Both the position numbers and the translations under genes were made by a program. 64,000 nt of DNA from Patella vulgata (Eukaryota > Mollusca > Gastropoda > Patellidae): NCBI RefSeq assembly GCF_932274485.2, contig NC_065881.2:75580702-75644701 (forward strand), read 5' to 3'. Shown here piece after piece: positions 11,290-23,288 of the stretch. The notes beneath the pieces were generated by a model. It was not told the DNA's origin, searched no databases, and saw only the letters and a program-made list of their open reading frames with translations. Position 1 is the stretch's first letter, and the number at the start of each line of letters is the position of its first letter.

Positions 11290-12660
11290 ACTATCTCCTT
11301 TTCATTCCTGCTTATAAACCCTTTCTAGACAAAGGATGAAAGAAGAGATTAAGCAGCTGGCTATACTGAATCATATACCAAATTAAACTTTCAGTACAGA
11401 TTACTTTACAAGACATTACATAATCGGGCCAGCTATAAGTTTATATTATGGTAATGACTAACGAGTGCAATCTGGACAACCATGGATGTCAATAGCCGAC
11501 ATAAAGATATTTTAACCAGTTCTGCTTTCATGTGTCAAGATGGCACGATAACTATCAATAATATCTGCCATTATGTAACAGAAGTGTATGCATACTATAC
11601 AATCAGTTCCCGGTTCATAAATGGCAAGTTATGTTCTGGATGTAGTTTCAACATTCAAAATCTGCCTTTATTGACCAAATTCACCATCCAGACAGTATAA
11701 GTTGGTAAGGGCTACGATAAAACATTACAAGGACAATGAGCAAGAATTTGATGTGATAACTAATTCATTCTCAAAGTTCAATTCCTGTCTCTATTACCTA
11801 AATTCTCTTCAGATAACAAATTTTGTTTGTACTTTTTTATTAAGGCTTTCATACACAGATATCTTGTTGACAAATATCTCCAGACTAATAGATAAAACAC
11901 ATCCAAGTTTCCGCATGGTGGAGCATTGATTGGTTTGATATTTAATAAAGAGCTATCTAAACAGTGTAACACGTCCATAAAAATATCAGGATAGATATGT
12001 CAACTAAAAGTAACAGATTCCTAAATATGTTCGTATTAATTAAAAAATGACATGGTTACACTGATTTGTTTCAGATTTAATTAAAGCTACCAATACCAAT
12101 TGTTATTTGAAGGAATTTTATCAGTCCGAAATGGTTCAATTCCGTTTAGTATTTACAAAGATATGATGAATCGCAAATTAATAAAATCTTTTAAATCCAA
12201 CTGAATTTAGACTCAGAGATTATTACCTTTGATAGTTTGGTTTATTAAAGAAGCATTATGTAAGGTTTAGCCAAAATTTAGATGGGCTTAAATTAAAGCT
12301 CCATCCTTTGTACCATTACCATGATCCAAACATCAGTAATTAGTAAATGTCAGTCCCAACCAAATCTGCAATGGTCAATTTGAATAATTGGTAATTTATA
12401 AATTTTGTACTTGAATTACTGTACCATATAATTTGTGTGCTATACATTCCATATAAAGAACTCTATCAGACGTTTTTCAGAAAGAAGATGGCACATCAAG
12501 ACTTTAAAACCAAGATCATAGTTTGACAACCTCACTCAGCTGTCAGCTCCATTCACACGCTTGGTGTAAAAAAAAGTAGGGTGTTAAACTATGTTTCATT
12601 CCTTTTATTATTTCTCTGCTCAAACTCATTCTAGTGCTTAACAACCTCCTATGTACAATT
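11290..12660. other. CEP78 intron, nothing recognised
   Basis: Short frames of 60-75 codons occur but have no family features or splice support. Confidence 0.5.
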
Positions 12661-12663
12661 TCT

Positions 12664-12720
12664 TGCAGGGCCGTCTCAATGCATGGGCACACAATGCAGT
12701 TGCTAGGAGGATTCCATAAG
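12664..12720 (+). mobile_element. Possible solo hAT (Tip100/Zaphod-like) terminus
   Basis: CAGGGCCGTCTCAATGCATG then GGCACACAATGCAGTTGC resembles the CAGGGCCG-starting ends of this hAT branch (recalled, not searched). No partner end was found. Confidence 0.3.
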
Positions 12721-13295
12721 TAAAGAGACACCATGCCAATCTATATGCGTTGTAATAACTTGTTGATTAATCTTTGCTGAACAGCATGTTTTTTTGAATG
12801 TTTAAACACTGATTTTATATGTTTAATCTAGTTCATTGCTTTTCCAGGGAACCTATATTCTATTAAAGACAGCCTTGGGTTCTTAACAATAAAAGGGTTC
12901 TTAGAGATCCATGAAAAATTGCCAAGAAACTTTACAATGTATGATTGTGAAGAAAATAAGCACCATTTGAATTGAATAAGTCTGTAAGGGTTATCAAACA
13001 CAAAGAAGGTCTAAAAAAATATTTATATTGAATATTCCTTTACACAGCTTCAATTGATGAAAATATTTCCTGGTCTGATTAATTTATATAAAATATATAT
13101 AACATTGGTACACCCTTTATAATGGCAGTAGAAAACCCATTCAAATCAAACCAGTAGACAACATATATCAAATAATACACAAACCAGAAATGAATACAGA
13201 AACTGACAACTAATCAATCAAAATAAGGTACAGACTAATGACGTACTATACAAAGTCTTCAATCTTTATTACAATTCGCTAAATGTGCCGATAAA

Positions 13296-13345
13296 GATAG
13301 CTTGCCAGGCAACAAAACATATTCTCACTAGCAGTGTGATCCTGT
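13296..13345. repeat. Short copy of the GCCAGGCAACAAAACATA box
   Basis: AAGATAGCTTGCCAGGCAAC then AAAACATATTCTCAC. Similar fragments occur at 23625-23650 and 42995-43035. Confidence 0.5.
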
Positions 13346-13919
13346 GGAGGTGGCCACCAACAACATTATTATCATGTGAGCACCAGCACATAAAAACTAA
13401 CACCTCATGTTGGTCGGACTGTTCGATCTAACAAAGGATCAAGGAATTATTTAGGCTTTAGTTTTCTAACAACAACTGGCCAACATCTGACAAACAACTC
13501 TCAGATACCAGAAAACATTCTGCAAAATTGCACTAACAAATATCATAAAATACACTTTAACCCATAACAGGTCAGGATAAAAATTAATATTCGAAGGACG
13601 TCCTGTGGACATGCTATTTACATCACATCCAATATGTTGCCAAAAAGAAACATCTAGCCACCTGTCCTGTGTTATCTCTTTTGACATAAATCAACACTGA
13701 CCGGTTCCAGGTAAACAACGTCTATTATAGTTTGGCTATGTGTAACATTTCAAGGAAAGCATTGTTTCATAGTACTATATTATAATAAAATGTCTACAGT
13801 ATTTCCATGTCTCAGCTGGTTAACATACTAATTACTACCATTGTAGACTATTGTATTACATTTTATATGTCATCAGACAAAAATTTATCCAAGAGTACAA
13901 TCTATATTCCGTAACATAC

Positions 13920-14033
13920 CAATTAGCACATTTTTCCGAACATCGAGGACCACTATTGTTGTATTATATTCTAGAACATCCAGTAGAGCTCTGGCACCAG
14001 GATTAGATATACCACAAGATTGTAAATCTAAAG
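13920..14033 (-). CDS. CEP78: CEP78 internal exon (second seen; leucine-rich repeat)
   Basis: Minus-strand exon of 114 bp with a TTTCAG acceptor above 14033 and a GTATGT donor below 13920. It begins with two bases that finish the Ala codon opened in the 23289-23463 exon. It then encodes [20 protein letters not shown] and continues [17 protein letters not shown], ending with one spare base (phase 1). This is one ribonuclease-inhibitor-type leucine-rich repeat (LxLxxCxIxxxGxxxLxxxL) followed by the start of the next strand (VVLDVRKN). Human CEP78, from memory, has a closely matching block at this point ([20 protein letters not shown], then VVLDIRKNPLI). The intron upstream is 9255 bp and filled with nested transposons; the intron downstream is 5919 bp. 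Confidence 0.9.
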
Positions 14034-14068
14034 CTGAAATATACAACAAAATAAACTATATAATAAAC

Positions 14069-14730
14069 AGACAGAGGGAGAGGGAAATGGGGTTTAAAGT
14101 TCACTTGACACAAACTAGATCAGTTCGGGACTAACATACAGTTCAATTTTATTTCAATAATTTGCTTAGGTGAATGAATCTTTTAGTTGTGGTAGGAAAC
14201 TGGAGGACCCAGAGAAACTCACATGGTTGGAAAGATAATCACATACATCTAAAAGCTGGGAATCGAAACCATGCCCCTTGACTCAATAAGAGGCCTAGTG
14301 ATCTTAAGCACATGTGTTAGCAATGAAATGAAATGAAATGAGGTTTAACGTCCTACTGTTCTGCTCTGAACTGGACTAATTAAGACGGGCATACGCCATA
14401 CAGTGTGCTATGAGGGAAATTTTGCCCGGACAGTGGCACTACGGCCTACTCTTATATCGAATTCCAACTGTCAAGGGATCTTTTACGTGCACGTCAATGT
14501 GCACATGGGACCTCGGTTTTTCATACCATCCAAATGACAAGACAGCTGTCCTTGTCAGGCCCTCTGTCCTGCATCACTGACAGGGGGGAACCACGCTGGA
14601 AAATCTGGATGAACTTTCTTGGCCAACGCAAGGATTAAACACCCGACCTCCAGGCTAGCGAGCCAGCGTCTTACCCACTTAGCCACCGTAACCCCCCACA
14701 TGTGTTAGACCCTTCGGCCACCCAACACCC
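14069..14730 (-). mobile_element. SINE-1 split by SINE-2
   Basis: The SINE-1 body is 14069-14320 and its head resumes at 14709-14730 (CCTTCGGCCACCCAACACCC). The insertion point is marked by the 12 bp duplication CACATGTGTTAG at 14309-14320 and 14697-14708. Confidence 0.88.
14321..14696 (-). mobile_element. SINE-2, full copy nested in SINE-1
   Basis: Complete from the AATGAAATGAAATGAAATGA tail to the GGTGGCTAAGTGGG head, about 376 bp. This shows that SINE-2 was active after this SINE-1 inserted. Confidence 0.92.
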
Positions 14731-15124
14731 CTATAAACACAGAACTGCCAATAAAATTGAAAAGTAGAAAATTAGTATTAACCATATTCCGTCTTGTTTG
14801 CATAAAGAATCTCCCAGTAGGTCAAAAGCTGTGATTTGTCATCCCATATGGCAGCTATGTTATCAGTTTTGTCATTCTTGTAATCATTTATCTTAACCTT
14901 TTGCATTGCTTTGTCATTTCTATTACTTGAGTTAATAGAAACTTTGACAGTGTATAATAATCAGTCAATGAAAGATTACAAGTTCAAAATAAGAAAAAAA
15001 TTGAATGATACATGTATAATGTCAGACTACAAAGTGTTATTTCTTAAAAACATTAAATTGATATTAAATTTTGCTGATCTATTTTTTCTACTTTTGTTAG
15101 CTATTAGCTTTATAACATTTCATG

Positions 15125-15410
15125 ATTGATTTCTGTTGGCTTATGATATTCCATTAAAGAATTCTGTTGGCTTATAAACATTTCATTAAAAATTTCTGTT
15201 AGTGTTATCTTGTATTTCATCCAACATTTCTGTTAGCTAAAAATCAAACATTTCTGTTAGCTTGTATATAACATTTCATCAGAGATTTCTATTAACTTAT
15301 ATAACATTTCATCAAAGATTTCTATTAGCTGATAACATTTCATCAGAGATTTCTGGTAGCTTTCATTGATGAAATGTTAGCTTATGACATAATTTCATTA
15401 AAGATTTTGT
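15125..15410. repeat. ~40-45 bp minisatellite (TTTCTGTTAGCTTATAACAT-like)
   Basis: Seven or so units containing TTTCTGTTAGCTTAT and ACATTTCATCAAAGA. The array lies in the CEP78 intron upstream of the 13920 exon. Confidence 0.8.
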
Positions 15411-17299
15411 GTTAGTAACATGACCGAAATGAATATGCATTTATTTTCCTTGTTTAAATTGAACAAAAATAAAGGCAGAAAAGGTTCCTTTGTTATTGAA
15501 ATTATAGATCACAATCATATTTGAATTTTGTCTTTTTATTGTGTATTGTCTGAAAGTCTATATTTCTTGTTTATTCTAGAATATCAGGCCTTCCATTTTT
15601 TAAAAATCATCCTATTGATAACTTTACTCATTTGTTTATGCCTAATCTTTTACAAAATTATCTTAAAAGATACATCTTCTAAACTTTGTAAATAATATAA
15701 TACATCTTCATAACGATTGTGGAGTCTGTTGAAATTAAACATAAATCTGCCTATTGCAGATCTTTCTTTAGGCCTCAAATGTTATCTAAATTATTAATAA
15801 GACATTAATTAACTTATCCAGACCATAATCAACTCTTGATGTCATCGCTAGCCTGCCAAATTTACTGGATTTGAATCCGATTTGCTGCTCAACGCTCATT
15901 AATGATTTAATCCAAAAATGGATAATCAAGACTATGTTTTTTATCGTACCGACTCTAGTAATGATGATAGAGGCTAGGCCTTCAAAAGCCAATATCGCTT
16001 TACATGATCTAGTTTTTAAGTGCTTGTCCACGAGAAAACCATGCAAAATCGTGCAAAATCGGGAAGGTGAGGGGTCGGCCGATTCCATTCATATTCATAG
16101 GGTTTGGTCATGCCCATGAGACTACTCGATATCCAAAACCGCCGATCTCAGAAATTGACCCTAGCCGAGATACGGCAGGCAGGTGTTTTTGGGGCTTTTA
16201 TCTCATTTTTTCGTCAATTTTAGGCAATGTTAGCTGTTGTTTTTCAGGTTGTAAATGAGTACTATGAAACAAATGATGATTCGATATATTTGGCTAGGTA
16301 GTAATGTTTCAAAAAAATGAAGAAAAAAAAATCTATCTTTCCACTCAGGGGTGCCATTTGGTTATTTCTGAAGTGTATAAATCAAACATAAAGTATCCCA
16401 ACTTTATGCCGCGATTTCTCCACTGCCGCGGGGTCCCATGAATTCTTTTTGTGGTTGTTAGTAACTGGGTATCAGGTCTCTTGATCAAAAAAATAAAATT
16501 TTATATATGTCTATAACTACATTCTCAAAAATAGTGGGTAATTTTGACAAAAATCGAATAAATTCGACAATTTTACGAAGCTTTATCCCCAATATTATCA
16601 AATTGATATTCAAACAAATGTAGTATAATACAGACGCCTTCACAGCTGCTATATTTTCGCAACATAATGTTCGTATGACAACTTATACTGCAACTGGAAG
16701 TGAAAATTTGCTAAAATTCGCATTATTTCACTCTTAAATCTCTTGATATGTACAGATCTCATTATAAGCTGCAGTTGAGAGAACTGTCATAGCTTACAGT
16801 AGTCATTGAATAGTAAAATGTAGGCCTAAATCCTCAAGATTGGAAAATAAATTCTACACTCTAAAAAGTTCCAGGTCAGCACGACTAAAAAGGCAAGATT
16901 TTTTCTTTTCTTTCAATTTTCAGGACCGATGTTATCTTTACCTCTACCTGCAACCAACGAATTAATCATCTATATTTAGACTATACCCTACCTACAAGTA
17001 GTTTTCCTACACTCTTAAAGTACGGTGATCATCATCTTCACAAAAAGCCCCAAAAATAAACAAAAAACTTTTTTTTTTTTCAATTGGCTTAATGTAGCAA
17101 TAGGTGTACGTATATATCAGAATATCGAACAGCAACAATTGGTACTAGTAGTAGAGTAGTTCATGTTGGTCTAACTCGTAACATTTTTTTAACTTGTTGT
17201 ACGTAAAGCAGAAAGCGCAGATTGCTCTCTGAGGTAAGAATATACAATCACATATCAAATACTAAATTGGGCAATGCCCGTTATTGACCTCATGAGTCA

Positions 17300-17535
17300 A
17301 TCCTTAATCCTCACAAAATATCAAATATATACAAAATTTACTTTCGGGAGGGAATACTAATCCTTACAAAATATCACATCTAATTACATTCATGAACCCT
17401 CACAAAATATCAAATGAATCCTTTCCTTACAAAATATCAAATAAAGTATTATACAAAATTTACATTCATGAACCCTCGCAAAATATCTACAAAATTTACA
17501 TTCATAAATTTTTACAAAATATCAGAAGGATAAAA
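17300..17535. repeat. Irregular short tandem repeat (TACAAAATATCAAAT-like)
   Basis: Units built on TTACAAAATATCAAAT separated by variable spacers such as TACATTCATGAACCCTC recur at least seven times. It lies inside the 4.6 kb TTAA element just ahead of the 40 bp minisatellite, and may be an older array that has drifted. Confidence 0.6.
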
Positions 17536-17633
17536 TAGTGGAAGTACCTCATGAAACTAATCTCCTCAATATATATCAGGATCTATCAGCAGGACGCCGA
17601 CGTTGTTACTATCATTGACAAATAGTAAATATA

Positions 17634-19155
17634 CTGAGCGCCATGGAAAACGCATCACTTTTTTTTCCCAAATATTTTATTACTAGGTGGTTTTGTATGT
17701 ATAATATTATGCAATACTATGAACCACTGTTTCACACAATGCTCCCAAACGCAAAAAATATCAGCCTGTGTGCAAAAAAAAAATTGCACGAGATGCACAT
17801 CAAAAACCCAATATTCACGTGCAGCATTGTGTGTGAGCCCTTTAAAAGCATGTTTCAAATTAATGTGCAGTACATGAACTGTGAAACGTCAATCTGTCGT
17901 AATTTGTTGTTGGACGTGTGAAGGAATCGAGCTAGAGATGCCGAGACTTACTGAAAATCAACGGAATGAAGCCATGGGAATGTCCAGGGCTGGCATGTCT
18001 ACACGTGCTATTGCCAGACACTTCAATTGGCATCAGTCCACTATGGTAAGGTTGGTGGAACGTGTTCGAGTTACTGGATCAACACGTGACCGTCAACGCC
18101 CTGGCCCACAACGCGTTACAACCCAGGCTCAAGACCGCTACATCTGGGTCACTTATCTGCGTGACAGATTGTGCCCAGCGACTCGAACAGGTGCAGCAGT
18201 CATCGGAAGACAAGGACCAGTAAGTGCCAACACCGTAAGACGTCGTCTAAGAGAAGTAGGACTCCGTGCACGACGACCTTATGTTGGAGCTATCCTCAGG
18301 GATCATCACCGTCAGCGGCGTTTGATATGGGCTCAAGGACACCAGACATGGAGAAGAGTAGACTAGCAAAGTGTGCTCTTCAGTGATGAGAGTCGCTTTC
18401 ATCTTTATCATGCTGATGGCCGTCAACGTGTGGGGAGACGTCTTGGGGAACGTCTTGCAGACTGCTGCGTCTTCGAAACGAATCGATGGGGTGGGGGAAG
18501 TGTAATGGTGTGGGGAGGCTTCACATTTCATCACCAGACCGCCCTACACATTTGCAGGGGTCGCATTAATGCTGTAGCCTACCGTGATGATGTCTTGCAA
18601 CCAATTGTTGTTCCGATGTTTTGAGCGCACCCACAACTACAGCACTTCCAACAGGATAATGCACATCCGCATACCGCCCGTTTTAGTATGGACTACCTGG
18701 CTGCTAACAACATCAATGTCTTGGACTGGCCAGCCATGTCTCTGGACATGGCACCGATAGAACATGCCTGGGATGAGATTGGACGCTGTCTGTATCGGAG
18801 ACCACAGATGCACACCATTGCTGCTTTAGAAGCTGCTCTTGGCCAAGAATGGAACAATTTGCCCCAGGCCTTCTTTCAAACATTGGTAAATTCCATGCGA
18901 CGTCGCTGCACAGCGTGCGTAAGAGCCTGTGGAGGACACATGCGCTACTGACATCTGTGTCGTACTTTTGGTTTTGACCCCTCTGACTTTGTACCGTTGA
19001 TTACAGATTAAACATCCATAAGTGTACAAATGTGTTGTTATTGATGTGTTCCCATTTGAATATTGTTCACAATAAGAAGCAAAATAAATAAGATATGTTT
19101 ACAGGATCATTTTGTTATACGAAAAACTAAGTGATGCATTTTCCATGGCGCTCAG
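17634..19155 (+). mobile_element. Tc1-family DNA transposon, inactivated
   Basis: Complete element of 1522 bp. The terminal inverted repeats are about 28 bp (CTGAGCGCCATGGAAAA...) with one mismatch, flanked by TA duplications at 17632-17633 and 19156-19157. It sits inside a 40 bp minisatellite that continues on both sides, so it inserted after the array formed. The single transposase frame runs 17938-18951. The ends are intact and the coding frame is interrupted only by two nonsense codons, which suggests a fairly recent insertion, though divergence from relatives cannot be measured here. Confidence 0.95.
17938..18951 (+). pseudogene. Tc1-type transposase, two nonsense codons
   Basis: One reading frame of 337 codons carries a Tc1 transposase. 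The N-terminus has paired-like helix-turn-helix segments (MSRAGMSTRAIARHF, HQSTMVRLVERV) followed by a GRPR-like basic motif (RQRPGPQR). The catalytic triad is DD34E: Asp at codon 150 (SDESRF, 18385), Asp at codon 240 (QQDNAHPHTA, 18655) and Glu at codon 275 (PIEHAWDE, 18760). The spacing Asp to Glu is exactly 34 residues, typical of the Tc1 branch. TAG at 18364 replaces an expected Trp (VD-stop-QSVLF), and TGA at 18622 probably replaces Arg (CGA to TGA). There are no frameshifts. The start chosen is the ATG at 17938; an upstream open stretch from 17881 lacks family similarity. The length of 337 residues is usual for the family. Confidence 0.95.
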
Positions 19156-19659
19156 TATATCATCAGGACGGTGTTATAATCATTGACAAATAATAAATAT
19201 CAGCAGAACGGTGTTATAATCATTCACAAATAGTAAATATCATCAGGTCGGTGTTATAATCATTGACAAATAGTAAATATGAGCAGAACGGTGTTATAAT
19301 CATTGACAAATAGTAAATATCAGTGGGACGATGTTACTATCATTGAAAAATAGTAAATATCAGCGGGACGATGTTACTATCATTGTAAAATAGTAAATAT
19401 GAGCAGGACGGTGTCATTGAAAAATAGTAAATATCATCAGGACGGTGTTATAATCATTGACAAATAGTAAATATCAGTAGAACGGTGTTACTATCATTGA
19501 CATATATGTAGTAAATATCAGCGGTACCATTTTACTATCATTGAAAAATAGTAAATATAATCAGGACGGTGTTACTATCATTGACAAATAGTAAATATCA
19601 GCGGGACGATGTTACTATCATTGAAAAATAGTAAATATCATCAGGACGGGTTTTTATAA

Positions 19660-19941
19660 TCATTGACAAATAGTAAATATCAGTTTCCATCTTATACCAA
19701 GACTGTACCGGTGGTTTGGACATATTGTCTTTGCCTTTAAGACTGGTAATTGAACGTCAAAAATCCCACTTCTAAAACAAATCAGTTGCCACTCGTGCTT
19801 AACGTCATTTTTGGCAACTCGAACACTTGACAAATACCCTCTGATGTCTTTAGTAGACTCTTTCAATAAAACATGCTCAGTCTCTTTAGGATACACAGTG
19901 AAAACGACGCATTTTGAAGTAAAAAACTGCGAAAAAACCAC
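19660..19941 (-). pseudogene. Unidentified coding-like fragment in the TTAA element
   Basis: A minus-strand frame of 93 codons lies between the minisatellite and the right arm of the 4.6 kb element. It begins MVFSQFFTSKCVVFTVYPKE and contains a Cys/His-rich stretch, ICPNHRYSLGIRWK, that looks like one half of a zinc-binding module. The frame then runs into the minisatellite and ends there. I do not recognise the family. It may be the residue of a protein once carried by the element, or an accident of composition. No second Cys/His pair is visible in frame. Confidence 0.3.
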
Positions 19942-20713
19942 ATACAGAAGCCGCCATCTTGGATGGCTGGATACCAGAACTGATAGTTTTGACAGAGCGG
20001 GTTCTACGACTGCCTGAGCAGGTTCGAAACGCTAGTCTGTCAATTGCCGATGGTATCGAGTCGTTTAGCATCCATATTTTGTCACTATATTGATTAGAAC
20101 ATATCAATATCAGATGATCCAATAGCAAAATTGTCAAAACTTAGACAATGTTATCGCGCATGCACATGAAGATATATGAAATTTTATTTTTTTAATCGAG
20201 AGACCTTGTACCCATTTACTAACAACCACAAAAAGAATTCATGGGACCCCGTGGCAGTGGAGATATCGGGGCATAAAGTTGGGTACTTTATAGGGTTCGA
20301 TTTATACCCTTCAGGAATAACCAAATGGCACCCCTCAGTGGAAAGATAGATTTTTCTTTTTTCATTTTTTTGAATCATTTTTACCTAGCCTAATATATCG
20401 AATCATCATTTGTTTCATAAGTACTCATTTACAACCTGAAAAACAGCAGCTAACATTGCCTAAAATTGACGAAAAAATGAGCAAAAAGCCCCAAAATACA
20501 CCTGTTTGCCGTATCTCAGCTATGGTCAATTTCTGAGATCGGCGGATTTGGCTATCGAGTAGTCTCATGGGCATGACCAAACCCTATGAAAGTGAATGGA
20601 ATCGGCCGACCCCTCATCTTCCCGATTTTGCATGGTTTTCTCGTGGACAAGCACTTAACTATTATAGTGAGAACTGCCAGCTCTTCATCTAATCTCCCAT
20701 AATGTCCCTTTAA

Positions 20714-23288
20714 GAATCCATTATGTCATAATAGTATTCACGAGGAACAGATCAAATTAAGTATTATTTAGATAGGCGCCGTAGGTCTATTGTGTGGAAG
20801 GAGTTAACAGTAGTACCATGTACAGGTATAGTCATTTATCTTCTTGTTTGGTAAACGAAATCAATACTCTACATCGTCTAATCTTTTAACCCACAAACAT
20901 TTCTCTCCATCAAAATTTATCACCGACCACGACATATTATACCATAGATGAAATGTGGTATAACTAATAGGCTTGTGTACTATACTTGATTTATTGAGTG
21001 TTGACTAGGATTACAGACAGGCAACTTCATAGCATTCAAGGCCAGCACAGACTGACTAACATTTGTTGGCGTCTAATAAAACAAATATTTTATACCTTTT
21101 TTGAATTTTCCGCAAACTAAGAATTTTTAAAGCGAACAACCAACATATGTTCAAAAGAGACCGATGTTGATGTCGCATTATTGATAAGTGACGGGATTTC
21201 GATGGAATATTCCGGACATGTCCGACGCTATTTTCCAAAAGTCCTAAATTGTCCGACTAGGAATATGCCCAATCGGACATAAAGACATGGTGTATATTCA
21301 AAATTCCGAAATTAATATAGTGTACTGAGCGTATATCTACCACTCTACCCGATTATTGTTGATAATAGGCTGGATTGATTAGGTAGTTGAGTGATCAACA
21401 TATTTATCGTGATATACCGTCTATACACCTACCTTGATTAACTACTTAATCTGCCTTGATTGACTGACTTAATCATTTGTGGGACAATTCATCAATCCAA
21501 TCAGCACTTCTAACGGACTATGATTCAATCCAATAAGAGTGATTATAAACTTAATCTACGTGATTAACCTGCGATTTCTCCATTGTCTGACCTTTTAATC
21601 TCAATGATGTTCACCGACAACACATAGAAATTAGTCATATATATGTCACATATCCTAATAGTATATAACACCCCAAATCAATATAGATTGTATCCGATAA
21701 CTTATCTGCGATATCACTTCGGTGGAAGAAGCCGTTAAATTAAGCTATTTCACAAACACACATATCCAAAAAATACTAGACAATGTAAAATGCAAGCTCT
21801 GTCTCTGATCGCAGGCGGTTATAGTATAGTACAATAGCTGAAACGGAAGTAGAAATCTTGCGAGATGCATGACATTTTGAAATGAAAATGTGACAAATTC
21901 TACACGTCTAATGTCAGAAAAAAGATTCTATTTTGATGGCATATTCTCAAATTCATAATCATATTTTTAATGGGGTTTATGTTTTTATATAAATAATGTT
22001 GACAAATATTTCAATTTGAATAGTGTGAGTAGTTAATTATTTTAGACGATTGCACGTGCTAGAGTCAAAGGCGATTATTTAGCAGATGATGTCACTCACT
22101 CATGTTGTAGATCAACGGTTACTGCCAAATTTCGGGAGTTATTTTTTTTTTACCTTCTGTATAAAGGAATTTGAAATAGGTACGGGTCGGCAGTAGTCGG
22201 CACGCTTTCATTCTATCGTATTGTGGCAACACGTAATTTTGTAGGAATATTACTGACATAAATATGAATACCTTACCGGAATTAAATATGAAAAATAATG
22301 AGATGCACCTATTTTTTTTATTACATACAAATTTGAATATTTTGTTGACACATGATTTTTAATTGTGGTCTGAAACCATCTGCTTAAATAGTGATAAGAG
22401 TTATGCCCCTTTATTTTCGGTAAAAATGTCTGACAAGAAAAATTTGAAATCCCAACACTGTGATTGACCCAAACATCACATGGTATCAAAAAGTGATGTC
22501 AGTCATTTCTGTACCACGTGATCGTAAGTGAAATAGTGATTGGATGTCTATATAAACAGTTTTCCTCTTCTTAGTTGAAATTCAATGCAAATGAGACCAA
22601 TATGAACATTTGTTGGCCGAACAAGTTTGATCTCGCGAACGTTGTTCGGCCATTTATTGTATTTAGTTTTTTTCAAGAGCATGATTAGATCTTGCCATAA
22701 AAGAGAGTAGTTGAGTATTGCATACTACAAAATGTTCAGATACAAGTTATTGATCCATACCATACTTTTTATATTCAGTTGGGTTTAAGATTTGCGATTA
22801 CCCTTTCTCATGTTAATGGCAAGGTCCTCACCAATATTGGAGATGACTCCATTGTAAGGTTTAGTAACTTTTGTACAATCTGTTTACTTTAAAGTAATAA
22901 AATATTTTTAAATCAAATATGGCAAGGCCTGGAGTTGCCATAGATTTGAAATAATCATCTGCCAATATTCAATTCTTTGGTTTAATACTATTTGAAAATC
23001 TTAACCAAAATGTTCCTTTAAAAAAATATATCATGTCAAGCAAGCCACCCAATGTTTTTTCCCTTCAAAATGTCAATGTTTCTGAAAAGTTCTGAAAGCT
23101 TTCAGGGCTTGTTTTTGTGGTGTTATTGACATACTTGGCGGGAAAGTAATTTCCTGGGCTACTTTCAAATGCTTCTAAAAGCACGAACATTTAAACTAGA
23201 ATTAATGTCAACAGAATTGGATCTATATAACCAAGTTGTTGAAGAGAAGTTAATCAATGATTAGACAGAATGATGAGAAATAGATCAC
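20714..23288. other. CEP78 intron, largely unique
   Basis: Holds only the hairpin at 22614, GGACATGTCC near 21217 and short direct repeats near 21430. No exon or transposon recognised. Confidence 0.5.
22614..22652. other. Hairpin, 11 bp perfect stem
   Basis: TGGCCGAACAA and TTGTTCGGCCA separated by 17 bases (GTTTGATCTCGCGAACG). No flanking duplication seen. Confidence 0.7.

Larger units (their letters stand above)
17575..19690. repeat. 40 bp minisatellite, split by Tc1
   Basis: Units of about 40 bp containing TCATTGACAAATAGTAAATA and a variable half (CAGCAGGACGGTGTTACTA). One copy remains before 17632 and about 13 copies follow from 19158 to about 19685. Units differ by a few bases (CATCAGG or CAGCGGG, TTACTATC or TTATAATC), so there has been drift with local homogenisation. 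Confidence 0.85.
16016..20658. mobile_element. Large TTAA-flanked element with ~495 bp inverted termini
   Basis: Two inverted arms, about 16020-16515 and 20160-20654, match over ~495 bp and begin GTGCTTGTCCACGAG. Both outer edges are TTAA (16016-16019 and 20655-20658). The flanks are the two halves of a TTAA MITE of family A: other copies of that MITE read straight through the site, so the pre-insertion sequence is known and the target duplication is TTAA. TTAA targeting is known for piggyBac, Kolobok and Sola3 transposons; the arm sequence does not let me choose. The interior has an irregular repeat (17300-17530), a 40 bp minisatellite and the Tc1 insertion. No transposase for this element is recognisable, so it looks non-autonomous. 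Confidence 0.82.
15735..20713. mobile_element. TTAA MITE family A, split by the 4.6 kb element
   Basis: Left part 15735-16019, right part 20655-20713. Joined, they match the uninterrupted copies at 5529-5897 and 46592-46998 (shared blocks: TCTTTCTTTAGGCC near one end; GAGAACTGCCAGCTCTT and CTCCCATAATGT near the other). TTAA occurs at both outer ends. Confidence 0.78.
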
